Shown: positions 33,511 through 43,294 of the stretch, in pieces
Layout: the number at the start of each line of letters is the position of its first letter
Numbering within the stretch: the stretch's first letter is position 1
Assembly (NCBI GenBank): GCA_964577305.1
Contig: CAZNYS010000001.1
Span: 62,001 to 126,000 of the forward strand
DNA length: 64,000 bases
Reading direction: 5' to 3'
From: UBA9300 sp964577305
Lineage (GTDB): Bacteria > Bacteroidota > Bacteroidia > Bacteroidales > VadinHA17
Notes under the pieces: model-generated
Database searches by the model: none
The model's input: only the letters and a program-made list of their open reading frames with translations
Told to the model about the DNA's origin: nothing
Made by a program: the position numbers and the translations under genes

Positions 33511-36174
33511 ATGGGAGAACTTTTTGTCGATGAATCTGTGCCCCCCGAGCAAACAGAAATGAAAGAAATGGAAAACGAATTACCTCTGAAGGTCGATAAA
33601 ACAAAAGCTGATTCGGAAAAAATTCCTGAAAAAAAGTCCGGCAAAGAAGATCCTGTTGACAAGGGCAGAAGTAAAACATACACCCATGATGAGGTTATAA
33701 GTGCTTCAATAGAGTATTTTAATGGTGATGATCTTGCAGCAAGAGTATGGGCCAATAAATATGCGCTTAAGGATTCATTCGGCAGATTGTATGAAAAGAC
33801 TCCCGATGATATGCACCACAGACTGGCAAAGGAGATACACAGGATTGAAAAAAAATATGCAGGGTCTTTAAGCGAGGGGAAAATCTATTCTGTATTAAAA
33901 GAATTCAGGTATATAGTTCCACAGGGCGGTCCGATGACGGGTATAGGTAATAATTATCAGATTGCATCCCTGTCAAACTGCTTCGTTATAGGCAATGAAG
34001 GTGAGTCTGATTCATATGGCGGTATACTAAAGATCGACCAGGAACAGGTGCAATTGATGAAGCGCAGGGGTGGTGTAGGACATGACCTGTCACATATACG
34101 CCCACAGGGATCACCGGTGCTTAACAGTGCACTTACTTCAACAGGTGTGGTACCTTTCATGGAAAGATACTCCAACTCAACAAGGGAAGTGGCACAGGAT
34201 GGAAGGAGGGGAGCACTGATGCTCTCAATATCGATCAAACATCCTGATTCAGAAAAATTTATTGATGCAAAACTGGAAACAGGAAAGGTTACCGGAGCAA
34301 ATGTGTCGGTTAAGATAACCGATGAGTTTATGGAGGCAGTTAAAAATGACCGCTCTTTCAAACAACAATACCCGGTCAACTCCGATAAGCCAACGTTTGT
34401 AAAAGAGATCAATGCAAGAGAACTCTGGAAAAAGATAGTCCATAATGCATGGCAATCAGCTGAGCCAGGCGTGCTCTTCTGGGATACCATCGAAAAAGAG
34501 AGTGTGCCCGATTGTTATGCAGACCTGGGCTACAAAACTGTTTCTACCAATCCATGCGGTGAAATACCACTTTGCCCCTATGATAGCTGCAGACTGCTCG
34601 CGTTAAACCTGTACAGCTACGTTGATAATCCGTTCACTGAAAAAGCAAAATTTGATTTTAACCTGTTCACAGAACACGTGCACCTGGCACAGAGAATAAT
34701 GGATGATATTATTGATCTCGAACTGGAAAAGATAGAGAAGATACTGGATAAGATCAATAAAGACCCGGAACCGGAGGGAATCAAAGCTGTTGAAAGGACT
34801 CTATGGGAAAATATACATCATAAAACCGGGGAAGGAAGACGGACAGGAATAGGGATTACTGCAGAAGGCGATATGCTGGCTGCCCTGGGCCTGGAATATG
34901 GCAGTGAAATCGCAATTGAATTCTCAACGGAGATACATAAAACACTGGCAATTGAAGCATACCGGTCATCAACAATGCTGGCCAAAGAAAGAGGAGCGTT
35001 CAAAATATATGATCCTGACAGGGAGAAGAAAAATCCATTCATACAACGACTTAAAGAGACCGATAAAAACATTTATTATCATATGCTGGAGTATGGGCGC
35101 AGGAATATCGCCCTTCTTACAATAGCACCTACAGGCACTACAAGCCTTATGACACAGACAACTTCAGGAATAGAACCTGTGTTTATGCCAGTGTATAAGC
35201 GGAGAAGAAAGGTTAATCCAAACGATAGGGACATCAGGGTAACTTTTAAAGATGAAGTTGGTGACTCATGGGAAGAATACAATGTCTTTCATCATAAGTT
35301 TGTTGAATGGCTTAAAATAAATGGCTACAATCCCGAAGAAGTAAGAAATATGGATGATTATGATGTGGATGAGATAGTTAAAAAATCACCTTATCACAGG
35401 GCAACAGCCAATGATGTCGACTGGCTGGCAAAGGTCAGGATGCAAGGCCAGATACAGAAATGGGTCGATCATTCAATCAGTGTTACAATAAATATACCCG
35501 AGGATGTTAAGGAAGAACTTGTGAGTGATCTTTATATGACCGCGTGGGAATCAGGTTGTAAAGGAGCAACAGTATATCGTGACGGATCCCGCAGCGGGGT
35601 GCTTATCTCAGGAAAAAAGGACAAGGCCGAAGGGATAAAGAAAAGACCAAGGGTACTGGATGCCGATATTATACGGTTCAATAATAATGATGAGAAATGG
35701 ATAGCCTTTGTAGGCCTGAAAGATGGCGTACCATATGAGATATTTACCGGATTGGCCGATAATGAAATCTTCCCGATTCCCGACTCGATAGTAAAAGGGA
35801 AAATAGTGAAAACCAAGGATGATGACGGGAAAAACAGGTATGATTTTCAGTATACTGATAAATACGGTTACAAAAATACCCTGGGAGGACTGTCTCATAT
35901 GTTCAAACCAGAATTCTGGAACTATGCAAAACTCATCTCAGGAGTATTGCGACATGGAATGCCCATACCAAATGTAGTTAACCTGGTAAGATCGTTAAGG
36001 CTCGACAGTGCATCAATCAATAGTTGGAAAAACGGTGTTGAAAGAGCTCTGAAGAAATATATTCCGGATGGTACCAAGGCAAAAGGCAAATGTGAGGAAT
36101 GTGGCTCAACCAACCTTTTTTATCAGGAGGGGTGCCTAATTTGCCAGGACTGTGGCTCTTCCAAGTGTGGTTAA
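33511..36174 (+). CDS. nrdJ: Adenosylcobalamin-dependent ribonucleotide reductase (class II)
   Basis: 887 residues. After an unusual charged N-terminal extension of about 55 residues, the reductase barrel shows SLSNCFVIG (first redox Cys), RRGGVGHDLSHIRPQG, STNPCGEIPLCPYDSCRLLALNL (radical-site Cys and Glu), APTGTTSLM and CKGATVYRDGSRSGVL. The C-terminus holds a CxxC zinc-ribbon-like tail (CEECGSTN, CLICQDCGSSKCG) that carries the shuttle cysteines. It makes deoxyribonucleotides with vitamin B12 and without oxygen dependence. It stands alone with its own terminator. Confidence 0.95.
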   Translation: MGELFVDESVPPEQTEMKEMENELPLKVDKTKADSEKIPEKKSGKEDPVDKGRSKTYTHDEVISASIEYFNGDDLAARVWANKYALKDSFGRLYEKTPDDMHHRLAKEIHRIEKKYAGSLSEGKIYSVLKEFRYIVPQGGPMTGIGNNYQIASLSNCFVIGNEGESDSYGGILKIDQEQVQLMKRRGGVGHDLSHIRPQGSPVLNSALTSTGVVPFMERYSNSTREVAQDGRRGALMLSISIKHPDSEKFIDAKLETGKVTGANVSVKITDEFMEAVKNDRSFKQQYPVNSDKPTFVKEINARELWKKIVHNAWQSAEPGVLFWDTIEKESVPDCYADLGYKTVSTNPCGEIPLCPYDSCRLLALNLYSYVDNPFTEKAKFDFNLFTEHVHLAQRIMDDIIDLELEKIEKILDKINKDPEPEGIKAVERTLWENIHHKTGEGRRTGIGITAEGDMLAALGLEYGSEIAIEFSTEIHKTLAIEAYRSSTMLAKERGAFKIYDPDREKKNPFIQRLKETDKNIYYHMLEYGRRNIALLTIAPTGTTSLMTQTTSGIEPVFMPVYKRRRKVNPNDRDIRVTFKDEVGDSWEEYNVFHHKFVEWLKINGYNPEEVRNMDDYDVDEIVKKSPYHRATANDVDWLAKVRMQGQIQKWVDHSISVTINIPEDVKEELVSDLYMTAWESGCKGATVYRDGSRSGVLISGKKDKAEGIKKRPRVLDADIIRFNNNDEKWIAFVGLKDGVPYEIFTGLADNEIFPIPDSIVKGKIVKTKDDDGKNRYDFQYTDKYGYKNTLGGLSHMFKPEFWNYAKLISGVLRHGMPIPNVVNLVRSLRLDSASINSWKNGVERALKKYIPDGTKAKGKCEECGSTNLFYQEGCLICQDCGSSKCG

Positions 36175-36198
36175 TATATTTGTATGGAAAAGTGGCAG

Positions 36199-36231
36199 CC
36201 CCCGACGATTACTGTCGGGGGTTGTTTTTTT
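36199..36231 (+). terminator. Intrinsic terminator of nrdJ
   Basis: CCCCCGAC (36199-36206), loop GATTACT, GTCGGGGG (36214-36221), then TTGTTTTTTT. Confidence 0.93.
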
Positions 36232-36375
36232 AAGGAATAATGGAGTAATTGTTAAGTATTCAATATTCGACATTCATAATCAAGATATTTTACTAAAAAT
36301 AGGTTATTAGAACGAGGATACCATTTTAAAAATGGTTGGATCAACTCATCTTTCATCTCTCATAACTCATCTCTT

Positions 36376-37563
36376 CTATATAACCTTCAGTTCTTTCCCT
36401 ATCTTTTCAAACGCCTTAATCGCCTTATCAAGCTGTTCCTGCTCATGGGCAGCAGAAAGCTGAACCCTTATCCTGGCTTCGCCGTTGGGTACAACAGGGA
36501 AATAAAAACCAATAACATAAATACCTTCATCAAGAAGCCTGGACGCAAATTCCTGTGATAGCTTTGCATCATAAAGCATAACAGCACAAATGGCCGATTG
36601 CGTGGGTTTAATATCAAAACCCAGCCCAGATATATGGTCGACAAAATATGTAGTATTGTAATGTAGTTTATCCTGCAGCTCGTTGGTTTCGGTCATCATA
36701 TCTATCATCCTGCTGCCTGCAGCAGCAACAAGGGGGGGTATTGAGTTGGAGAAAAGGTATGGCCTTGATCTCTGCCGTAACATATCAATGATCTCTTTTT
36801 TACCCGTGGTGAAACCACCAATGGCTCCTCCGAATGCCTTACCCAGTGTACCGGTAATAATTTCTACTTTGCCTTTTACATTATAGAGTTCGGTCACGCC
36901 CCTGCCTGTTTTACCCACTACACCGGCTGAATGGGATTCATCAACCATCACTATCGCATTATATTTTTCTGCCAGCTTTAAGATCCTGTCCAGGGGGGCA
37001 ACATTTCCATCCATCGAAAAGACACCATCAGTAACAACTAACCTGAATCTTTGTTCCTGTGCTGCAGCCAGCCTGCTCTCAAGGTCTTCCATATCGGCAT
37101 TTTCATACCTGTAACGCTTCGCCTTGCAAAGCCTTACACCATCGATAATAGATGCATGGTTAAGGGCATCAGAAATTATAGCATCCTCGCTGGTAAGCAG
37201 GGGCTCGAATAGTCCGCCGTTGGCATCGAAACAGGCAGCATAGAGTATGGTATCTTCAGTACCGAAAAAAGCGGCTATCTTTTCTTCCAGCTCCTTGTGG
37301 AGGTTGCTGGTGCCACATATAAAACGGACTGAAGACATGCCATAACCGTGAGTGTCGAGGGCCTTTTTGGCCGCCTCTATCAGCTCCGGGCTATTGGAGA
37401 GCCCCAGGTAATTATTGGCACAGAAATTAAGGACGCGCTGGCCATCTACCAGTTCAATCTCGGCTGCCTGTGGTGAGCCTATTATTCTTTCATCCTTGTA
37501 TAGTCCTGCTTCGATGATCCTTTCAAGTTCATTCTGCAGGTGTTTCTGAAAATCACTGTACAT
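36376..37563 (-). CDS. kbl: Glycine C-acetyltransferase (2-amino-3-ketobutyrate CoA ligase)
   Basis: 395 residues, close in length and sequence to E. coli Kbl. VLNFCANNYLGLS, SVRFICGTSNLHKELE, LNHASIIDGVRLCKAKRYRY, VDESHSAGVVGKTGRG and TGTLGKAFGGAIGG, where Lys242 should bind PLP. It splits 2-amino-3-ketobutyrate with CoA into glycine and acetyl-CoA. It is separated from the tdh operon by the M6 protease gene, and a second, divergent Kbl-like gene is part of that operon, so this copy may be the housekeeping CoA-dependent one. Confidence 0.92.
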   Translation of the reverse strand: MYSDFQKHLQNELERIIEAGLYKDERIIGSPQAAEIELVDGQRVLNFCANNYLGLSNSPELIEAAKKALDTHGYGMSSVRFICGTSNLHKELEEKIAAFFGTEDTILYAACFDANGGLFEPLLTSEDAIISDALNHASIIDGVRLCKAKRYRYENADMEDLESRLAAAQEQRFRLVVTDGVFSMDGNVAPLDRILKLAEKYNAIVMVDESHSAGVVGKTGRGVTELYNVKGKVEIITGTLGKAFGGAIGGFTTGKKEIIDMLRQRSRPYLFSNSIPPLVAAAGSRMIDMMTETNELQDKLHYNTTYFVDHISGLGFDIKPTQSAICAVMLYDAKLSQEFASRLLDEGIYVIGFYFPVVPNGEARIRVQLSAAHEQEQLDKAIKAFEKIGKELKVI

Positions 37564-37588
37564 TTCTGATGAGTTTAATATGCGGCCA

Positions 37589-37596
37589 CAAAAGTA
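37589..37596 (-). promoter_or_regulatory. Candidate -7 box for kbl
   Basis: Minus strand TACTTTTG, a match to TAnnTTTG, 25 bp before the kbl ATG; the -33 element is poor. Confidence 0.4.
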
Positions 37597-37787
37597 CTAC
37601 TAAAACATTAAATAGGTGCTAACGTTCAGTTTGAATATTCTCCTTAATAAATGTTAAATGTTTACCAGTAAGATCAATTTAGGTAATAAGTTTTTTGTTT
37701 ATCACAGTTTTTAATAATAAATTATAATCCCGGAAGATCGTGGGGAACGAATCGTGAAATAATAATTGCTTCAAAAAATATTTTCTT

Positions 37788-39809
37788 ATGAGACCAACCA
37801 AACTATTTTTCAGATCAGTACTGGTTCTTTCCGGTGCGTTTCTTTTAATGTATTCATGCACTAATACAAACCAAACAAAAGGCTACGAAGGTTTATTACC
37901 CCCTCCGGTTGACCCTCAGGTTGTACAGGACCAGGACGATATGACCTGGGATGATTATAAGCCTATCCCGGGAAAGAATTGGGCTGATCCAACCCTGGTA
38001 CCTGAGAGGGAGTTCAAAATGGCTCTGGTAGCCATTGATTTTCCTGATCATCCTTTTGTTATAACCCAGCCCAGGGGATCCGACCTTTTCGGCAATCCTC
38101 AGATTGATCCTGTTGATCGTGAAGATGTTCCTGAGTTCTATTCCGATTTCTGGCTCAAGCCATCAGAGGTAAACCATGGACAGACTATTAATGGTTACTG
38201 GATGGAACAATCGCGTGGTAAATTCGGCATTACGAAACTTGACCCATTTGGTCCTTACCGTATGCCAAAGGATCACTGGGAGTATGGACTGAGTGAATAC
38301 GGGCAGAATGAATATACCCCGGATGGTTCATTTGCCAGGAGTCGGATGGAACCCGACGTGGATTCCCTCTGGATGGCCGATGCAGGAGATATTAAGTCGG
38401 ATTATGATGCAATATTAAGGGTTTACGCAGGATATGATGAGACAGGAGTATGGCAGGAATTTGGTGAGATGAAATTCGTGAAGGATGCAATACCTGTTGA
38501 ATGGGGTAATCCTGATACCACTATGCCAAGGTGGGCGCCAACACGTTATGTTGAATGGACCTCATGGAAGGCAGGACAGATGCAATGGGGATTGTCATCC
38601 ATCAGACAGGGAGAGAACTCAGGTACAATCACCCATGAGCTCGGGCATTATGCCTTCAGAACAGGTGATAATGCCAATAATCCCTATATAAAACCTTACA
38701 GAAGAGTGGGTTCAGGTACATGGGATATGATGGATCGCGGATGTTTTAACGGACCCGGTGGTCCTCATATGCGCTGGGTTGTTCCACCTGCCATGGGTGC
38801 TGCAATGCCTGCAGGTCTTATGCTTCGCAACAGGATGGTGAACGGATTTATTGAAGAAGACCAGGTTTTTTATCTGAGCAGGGAAGGACTGGCTGAGTCA
38901 GGTTTGGCATTTGCAGATATAACCTGCAGGGCGGTGAGGCCTCTTCCCGGCACATGGGCCGGTTTGATCGTCAGGCTCGACGGGGAAGAGCCACATGACC
39001 GTACACCTGTTGAAGATCCGGCTATAAATCCACTGTCGCAGGGATTAAATCCCTTTGATTTCTATTCGGTGGAAGTCATTCAGAGAATAGGATATGATTC
39101 ATTCTGTCCTGATAATGGTGTATTGCTTGCAAAAAATAAAGACAGGGAAGGTCGAAATGGTGGTCCCAACCAGTTTAACTGCTTTAACTGGGTAATTGAT
39201 GCTCATCCCGAAGATATCAATATGATTGATTTTGTCAAACCTGATGATACCGAGGTTATGAGAACAATAGCTGATTACCGTCAGCTGAATGATGCACTAT
39301 TCCATGCAGGCTTGGATTCAGGCAGCGAATTTGAATATGTGGATATCCATAACAGACTTCATTTCTATATTCTTGACCTGAAGAAAGATGCAGGAGGAAT
39401 TATATCTTATTCTGTAGCCGTAAGATCACTCGATGGTCAGGGTCCTCATAAAAGCGGTCTGGAACTTAGCCCTGTGGGGGCACCACGTAAGGTGAAGCAA
39501 AAAGGGATATATAAATTCAGACTTAAGAATACAGGTTCAGCCGGTATGATGCGGGAAGGTATTCATAAGCAGGATGTAAAAGAAAATACCGATGCAGATA
39601 TTTACAGGTTAGCAGTTTCGGTTGATGGTGATGGATGGGAAGCAGGCCTGTTACATGAAATTGTCTGTATACAGAATGGTGAAGAAGTTGATATTCCTGT
39701 TTATTACGGAAAGTCAAATGAAAATGCCGGTAAAGCATCCATTACACTTAGAGCCACATCAGAAAGTGATCCGGACGTAAGCTCAGAATATACTATAACG
39801 GTTGAATAA
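37788..39809 (+). CDS. M6-type secreted metalloprotease lipoprotein
   Basis: 673 residues with a lipoprotein signal (FLLMYSC, Cys24). Zinc motif HELGH at 283-287 within GTITHELGHYAFRTGD, preceded by FPDHPF and SRGKFGI, as in M6/immune-inhibitor-A-like peptidases. The C-terminal third (about 480-673) looks like beta-sandwich repeats. No type IX secretion C-terminal signal is evident, which fits lipid anchoring. It lies divergent from kbl and convergent with the second Kbl-like gene. The substrate is unknown. Confidence 0.85.
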   Translation: MRPTKLFFRSVLVLSGAFLLMYSCTNTNQTKGYEGLLPPPVDPQVVQDQDDMTWDDYKPIPGKNWADPTLVPEREFKMALVAIDFPDHPFVITQPRGSDLFGNPQIDPVDREDVPEFYSDFWLKPSEVNHGQTINGYWMEQSRGKFGITKLDPFGPYRMPKDHWEYGLSEYGQNEYTPDGSFARSRMEPDVDSLWMADAGDIKSDYDAILRVYAGYDETGVWQEFGEMKFVKDAIPVEWGNPDTTMPRWAPTRYVEWTSWKAGQMQWGLSSIRQGENSGTITHELGHYAFRTGDNANNPYIKPYRRVGSGTWDMMDRGCFNGPGGPHMRWVVPPAMGAAMPAGLMLRNRMVNGFIEEDQVFYLSREGLAESGLAFADITCRAVRPLPGTWAGLIVRLDGEEPHDRTPVEDPAINPLSQGLNPFDFYSVEVIQRIGYDSFCPDNGVLLAKNKDREGRNGGPNQFNCFNWVIDAHPEDINMIDFVKPDDTEVMRTIADYRQLNDALFHAGLDSGSEFEYVDIHNRLHFYILDLKKDAGGIISYSVAVRSLDGQGPHKSGLELSPVGAPRKVKQKGIYKFRLKNTGSAGMMREGIHKQDVKENTDADIYRLAVSVDGDGWEAGLLHEIVCIQNGEEVDIPVYYGKSNENAGKASITLRATSESDPDVSSEYTITVE

Positions 39810-39850
39810 TTAAGAACAGCTTCACCAATCAAATGGAATGCTGGAACCGA

Positions 39851-39868
39851 GCCCTGAGGATTCGGGGC
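39851..39868. repeat. Short hairpin between convergent genes
   Basis: GCCCTGA / TCGGGGC with a GGAT loop (one wobble pair). No T-tract on either side; it may slow polymerase between the convergent protease and Kbl-like genes. Confidence 0.45.
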
Positions 39869-39877
39869 GATCAGAGT

Positions 39878-41125
39878 TTAGAGTCCGTACTTATCGATTA
39901 TTTCCTGCTTGCTGAGACCCAGGATACCATACTTCTTACCTACCTTGATAAACGCATCCAGCGCTTTCTCAAGGTGATGCATTTCGTGGCCTGCTGATAT
40001 CTGTGTGCGGATACGGGCCTGGCCGTTTGGCACAACAGGGAAGAAAAAGCCAATGGCATATATTCCCAGGTCATAAAGATCCTTTGAGAAGTCCTGCGAC
40101 AGCTTGGCATTGAACAGCATGACAGGCACAATTGGGCTGTCACCTTCTTTCAACACGAAACCTGCTTCTGTCAGTCCCTTCCTCCAGAATATGGTATTCT
40201 TCTCCAGTTTATCCCTTCTCTCAGTACTTCCCGAGAGGATATCAAAAACCCTGAGGACCCCGGCCACCACCACTGGTGAAATAGTATTGGAGAAGAGGTA
40301 AGGCCTGGCTTTCTGGCGGCACATTTCCACTATTTCCTTTCGTCCGGAGACACACCCTCCGGAAGCCCCGCCAAGAGCTTTACCAAAGGTGGTAGTAATG
40401 ATATCGATCTTACCCACTACACCGCAATGCTCATGGGTGCCACGTCCTGTTTTCCCTATAAACCCGGAGGAGTGTGAATCATCGACAAAAAGCAGGGCAT
40501 CATATTTCTCACACAGATCGACCATTTCGTCAAGCTTTGCCAGGTCACCATCCATAGAAAATACACCATCGGTAATTACCATTTTTATCCTCTTGTCAGC
40601 ATGAAGTTGTAACTTCTGCTCCAGGTGTTGCATATTTGAATGCTTGAAGGTATCGTGTTCGGCACTGCATAATCTCATTCCATCAATTATTGAAGCATGA
40701 ACCAGCCTGTCGGATATCATGATATCCTCGCTTGTTAGCAGGGCTTCAAAAACACCTGCATTGGCATCCATGCATGAAGGAAAAAGTATGGTATCTTCCG
40801 TACCAAGGAATTCTGTTACCTTGTTCTCCAGTTCCCTGTGTATGTCCTGTGTGCCACAGATAAACCTTACCGATGACATGCCGTAACCTCTTGTATCAAG
40901 GCCCTCGTGGGCTGCCTTCAAAACCTCGGGATGACTTGACAGGCCAAGGTAGTTATTGGCACACATATTTATTACGTTCTTGAGATTTGATCCCCTTGGA
41001 AACTCAACGTCAATATCTGCTGCCTGTGAAGAATGAATAAACCGCTCCTCCTTGTAAATGCCTGCAGACTTTATATCCTTAAGCTGGTTTACATAGAGTT
41101 CTTTTACTTTATTGCTGTAGCTCAT
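39878..41125 (-). CDS. Kbl-like alpha-oxoamine synthase, ACP-linked
   Basis: 415 residues. It resembles Kbl strongly (MCANNYLGLSSHPEV, SVRFICGTQDIHRELE, VHASIIDGMRLC, VDDSHSSGFIGKTGRG, TTFGKALGGASGG with Lys249 as PLP lysine) but has an N-terminal insert (EFPRGSNLKN) and a C-terminal extension (ILGLSKQEIIDKYGL). It starts 12 bp after an acyl carrier protein gene and lies in an operon with an acetyl-CoA synthetase and threonine dehydrogenase. It may join glycine with an acyl group carried on that ACP, or run the reverse reaction; this is inference. Serine palmitoyltransferase-like activity is a less likely alternative. Confidence 0.85.
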   Translation of the reverse strand: MSYSNKVKELYVNQLKDIKSAGIYKEERFIHSSQAADIDVEFPRGSNLKNVINMCANNYLGLSSHPEVLKAAHEGLDTRGYGMSSVRFICGTQDIHRELENKVTEFLGTEDTILFPSCMDANAGVFEALLTSEDIMISDRLVHASIIDGMRLCSAEHDTFKHSNMQHLEQKLQLHADKRIKMVITDGVFSMDGDLAKLDEMVDLCEKYDALLFVDDSHSSGFIGKTGRGTHEHCGVVGKIDIITTTFGKALGGASGGCVSGRKEIVEMCRQKARPYLFSNTISPVVVAGVLRVFDILSGSTERRDKLEKNTIFWRKGLTEAGFVLKEGDSPIVPVMLFNAKLSQDFSKDLYDLGIYAIGFFFPVVPNGQARIRTQISAGHEMHHLEKALDAFIKVGKKYGILGLSKQEIIDKYGL

Positions 41126-41137
41126 AATAAAACTGTT

Positions 41138-41389
41138 TTATTTTTTTTCAAGATATCCGTTCACCAGGTCAACTATTTTATTCACCGAGTCAAAAGCTTC
41201 AGGGGTGGCTTCTTCGTCGGGGATACTGATATTGAATTTCTTCTCAATGAAAACCTTGAGTGATACCATTGAGAATGAGTCTACAAAACCGCTTGAGATA
41301 AGCGGTGTGTCATAAGTTATCTCATCGTCTTCGTCTTCCTGGTATTCATTAATCACGTAATTGAGTACCATATCTTTCATTTCTTCCAT
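41138..41389 (-). CDS. Acyl carrier protein
   Basis: 83 residues, acidic, four-helix ACP fold. The phosphopantetheine site is Ser38 in GFVDSFSMV, where DSF replaces the common DSL. It is not the fatty-acid synthesis AcpP of Bacteroidota by context: it lies between an acetyl-CoA synthetase-type ligase and a Kbl-like synthase, 12 bp from the latter. A dedicated acyl carrier for that synthase is the simplest reading. Confidence 0.88.
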   Translation of the reverse strand: MEEMKDMVLNYVINEYQEDEDDEITYDTPLISSGFVDSFSMVSLKVFIEKKFNISIPDEEATPEAFDSVNKIVDLVNGYLEKK

Positions 41390-41428
41390 ATCGTTTAGTA
41401 TTTGGTTTATTAATTATTAGTATTTTCG

Positions 41429-41458
41429 CTGGCGCGAGTCTGGAGACTCGCGCCAGCC
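41429..41458. repeat. Perfect 14-bp palindrome, 2-nt centre
   Basis: GCTGGCGCGAGTCT, GG, AGACTCGCGCCAGC. It lies in the 75-bp space between the ligase and ACP genes. No T-tract on either strand, so it is not a standard terminator; it may be a REP-like element or an mRNA processing hairpin. Confidence 0.85.
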
Positions 41459-41464
41459 GGTAAA

Positions 41465-43168
41465 CTAATCATCCTCCAGCGTCGACGTATCACCAATATC
41501 TTCACCCCACTCTTTAGCATGCAATATTCTTCTCATGATCTTACCGCTTCTTGTCTTAGGCAGGCTGTCGACATACTCTATTTCCTGGGGCATGGCCAGG
41601 GGTGATAGTCTTTTCCTGATAAAGTTCATTATTGACAGCTCGAGGTCGTCGTTAATTTCGTAACCCGGTTTAAGTGTAATATAAGCTTTGACAACTTCCA
41701 TATTCACTTCATCAGGTTTGGAAACAACAGCTGACTCTGCGACCGCTTCATGTTCAATCAATGCTGATTCCACTTCAAAAGGGCTTACCAGGTGCCCGCC
41801 TGTATTAATAACATCATCATCGCGTCCTATGAACCAGAAATATCCTTCATTATCTATTGAGGCCCGGTCGCCGGCCAGGTACCACCCGTTGGAGAATTTC
41901 TCCCTGTATTTTTCCTCATTATTCCAGTAGGTAGTCATCATCGATGGCCAGCCAGGTTTAAAAGCAATAAGACCTACCCTGCCTGTCTCTTCAATAGGCT
42001 TATAGGTGTTTGGATCAAGCACCACTCCTGTTATTCCCGGGAATGGTTTACCCATTGATCCCGGTTTTACTTTCATCCCGGGATAGTTACTTATCATCAT
42101 ACACCCGGTTTCTGTTTGCCAGTAGGTATCAAGGAAGGGCAGACCAAATACTTTTTCAGACCATATAACTGCCTCAGCGTTCAATGGTTCACCCACGCTT
42201 GCGAGGTGACGCAGGCTTGAAAGATCATGTCTCCCAACAAGCTCATCTCCGGCTTTCATAAGTGACCTGATAGCTGTAGGGGCGGAGTACCACATTGTAA
42301 TCCTGTATTTCTCAATGAATTTATACCATGATTCAGCTGAGAATCCCTTATCGAGTACGCACTGGGTGATACCCAGACTCCACGGTCCTATTATGCCATA
42401 TGAAGTGCCTGTCACCCACCCGGGGTCGGCTGTGCACCAGTAGATATCATCATCCCTCAGGTCGAGCACCCATTTTGTGGTCAGGTACTGTGAAATCAAA
42501 GAATAGTGAACATGCCTGACGCCTTTAGGCTGGCCTGTGGTGCCCGATGTATAATGAAGTACAGATGGAGAATCAGCCCTGGTTGGAAATATCTCCATGT
42601 TTTCAACGGGTTCTTCCTTAACAAGGTTAAAAGATATTTCCCTTTCTTTTAATGGTTTGGTCTCGTTATGATCAACGATAATGATATATTCCAGGCCAGG
42701 CAGCTTATCTATAATCTTTCTTACTTTACCTGCGTGTTTTTTCTGGGTAATAATTGCCCTGGTACCTGCATTTTCGAGCCTGACGTAGAGTGATTCATCA
42801 CCGAAGGCTGAAAAGAGTGGTTGCACTATAGCTCCTATTTTGAGTACTCCCAGGAAAGAAAGGTAAAGTTCGGGGATCTTATCCATGAAAAGGCATACCC
42901 TGTCCTGTTCTTTAATACCAAGGTTCCGAAGGAAAGTGCCTATGGTATTGCCGGCCAGCCTGATATCATTGAAAGTGTACTTTCTCTCTTCACCGGTGAA
43001 TCCTTCATGGTATAGTGCTATTTTATCAGATTTACCCTGTTCGCATATCCTGTCTGAACAGTACCATCCGATGTTTAGTACATCGCCCTTTTTGTAATCA
43101 AGTTCTTTTTCAGAAATGGACCAGTCGAAATTTTTTGCCCTTTCATCATAGGAGCCGATATTACTCAT
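41465..43168 (-). CDS. acsA: Acetate--CoA ligase (AcsA type)
   Basis: 567 residues of the ANL superfamily. Phosphate loop YTSGTTGQPKGVRHVH, YWQTETGC (A5), GRDDDVINTGGHLVSPFEVES (hinge region) and PKTRSGKIMRR with the catalytic lysine. Length and the shape of the tryptophan-rich acyl pocket (CTADPGWVTGTSYG) match Bacillus-type AcsA better than long-chain ligases, so a two- or three-carbon acid is expected. Second gene of the operon tdh-acsA-acp-kbl2. It could supply acetyl groups to the neighbouring carrier system or run in reverse to make ATP from acetyl-CoA. Confidence 0.87.
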   Translation of the reverse strand: MSNIGSYDERAKNFDWSISEKELDYKKGDVLNIGWYCSDRICEQGKSDKIALYHEGFTGEERKYTFNDIRLAGNTIGTFLRNLGIKEQDRVCLFMDKIPELYLSFLGVLKIGAIVQPLFSAFGDESLYVRLENAGTRAIITQKKHAGKVRKIIDKLPGLEYIIIVDHNETKPLKEREISFNLVKEEPVENMEIFPTRADSPSVLHYTSGTTGQPKGVRHVHYSLISQYLTTKWVLDLRDDDIYWCTADPGWVTGTSYGIIGPWSLGITQCVLDKGFSAESWYKFIEKYRITMWYSAPTAIRSLMKAGDELVGRHDLSSLRHLASVGEPLNAEAVIWSEKVFGLPFLDTYWQTETGCMMISNYPGMKVKPGSMGKPFPGITGVVLDPNTYKPIEETGRVGLIAFKPGWPSMMTTYWNNEEKYREKFSNGWYLAGDRASIDNEGYFWFIGRDDDVINTGGHLVSPFEVESALIEHEAVAESAVVSKPDEVNMEVVKAYITLKPGYEINDDLELSIMNFIRKRLSPLAMPQEIEYVDSLPKTRSGKIMRRILHAKEWGEDIGDTSTLEDD

Positions 43169-43294
43169 AAGTTAATGCTGCTTTAATTAATGGGCCTTAA
43201 GATAATGTTATTTTTGGAGGATTAATAAAATGATAATGTCAAATTTATATTGTTTCTTAACATAATGGGAAAAGGATGAATGATAGCCTTTTAT

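Noticed and set aside
37788..39809. Type IX secretion cargo
   Set aside because: The M6 protease is a lipoprotein and its C-terminus lacks the recognisable T9SS sorting signal.
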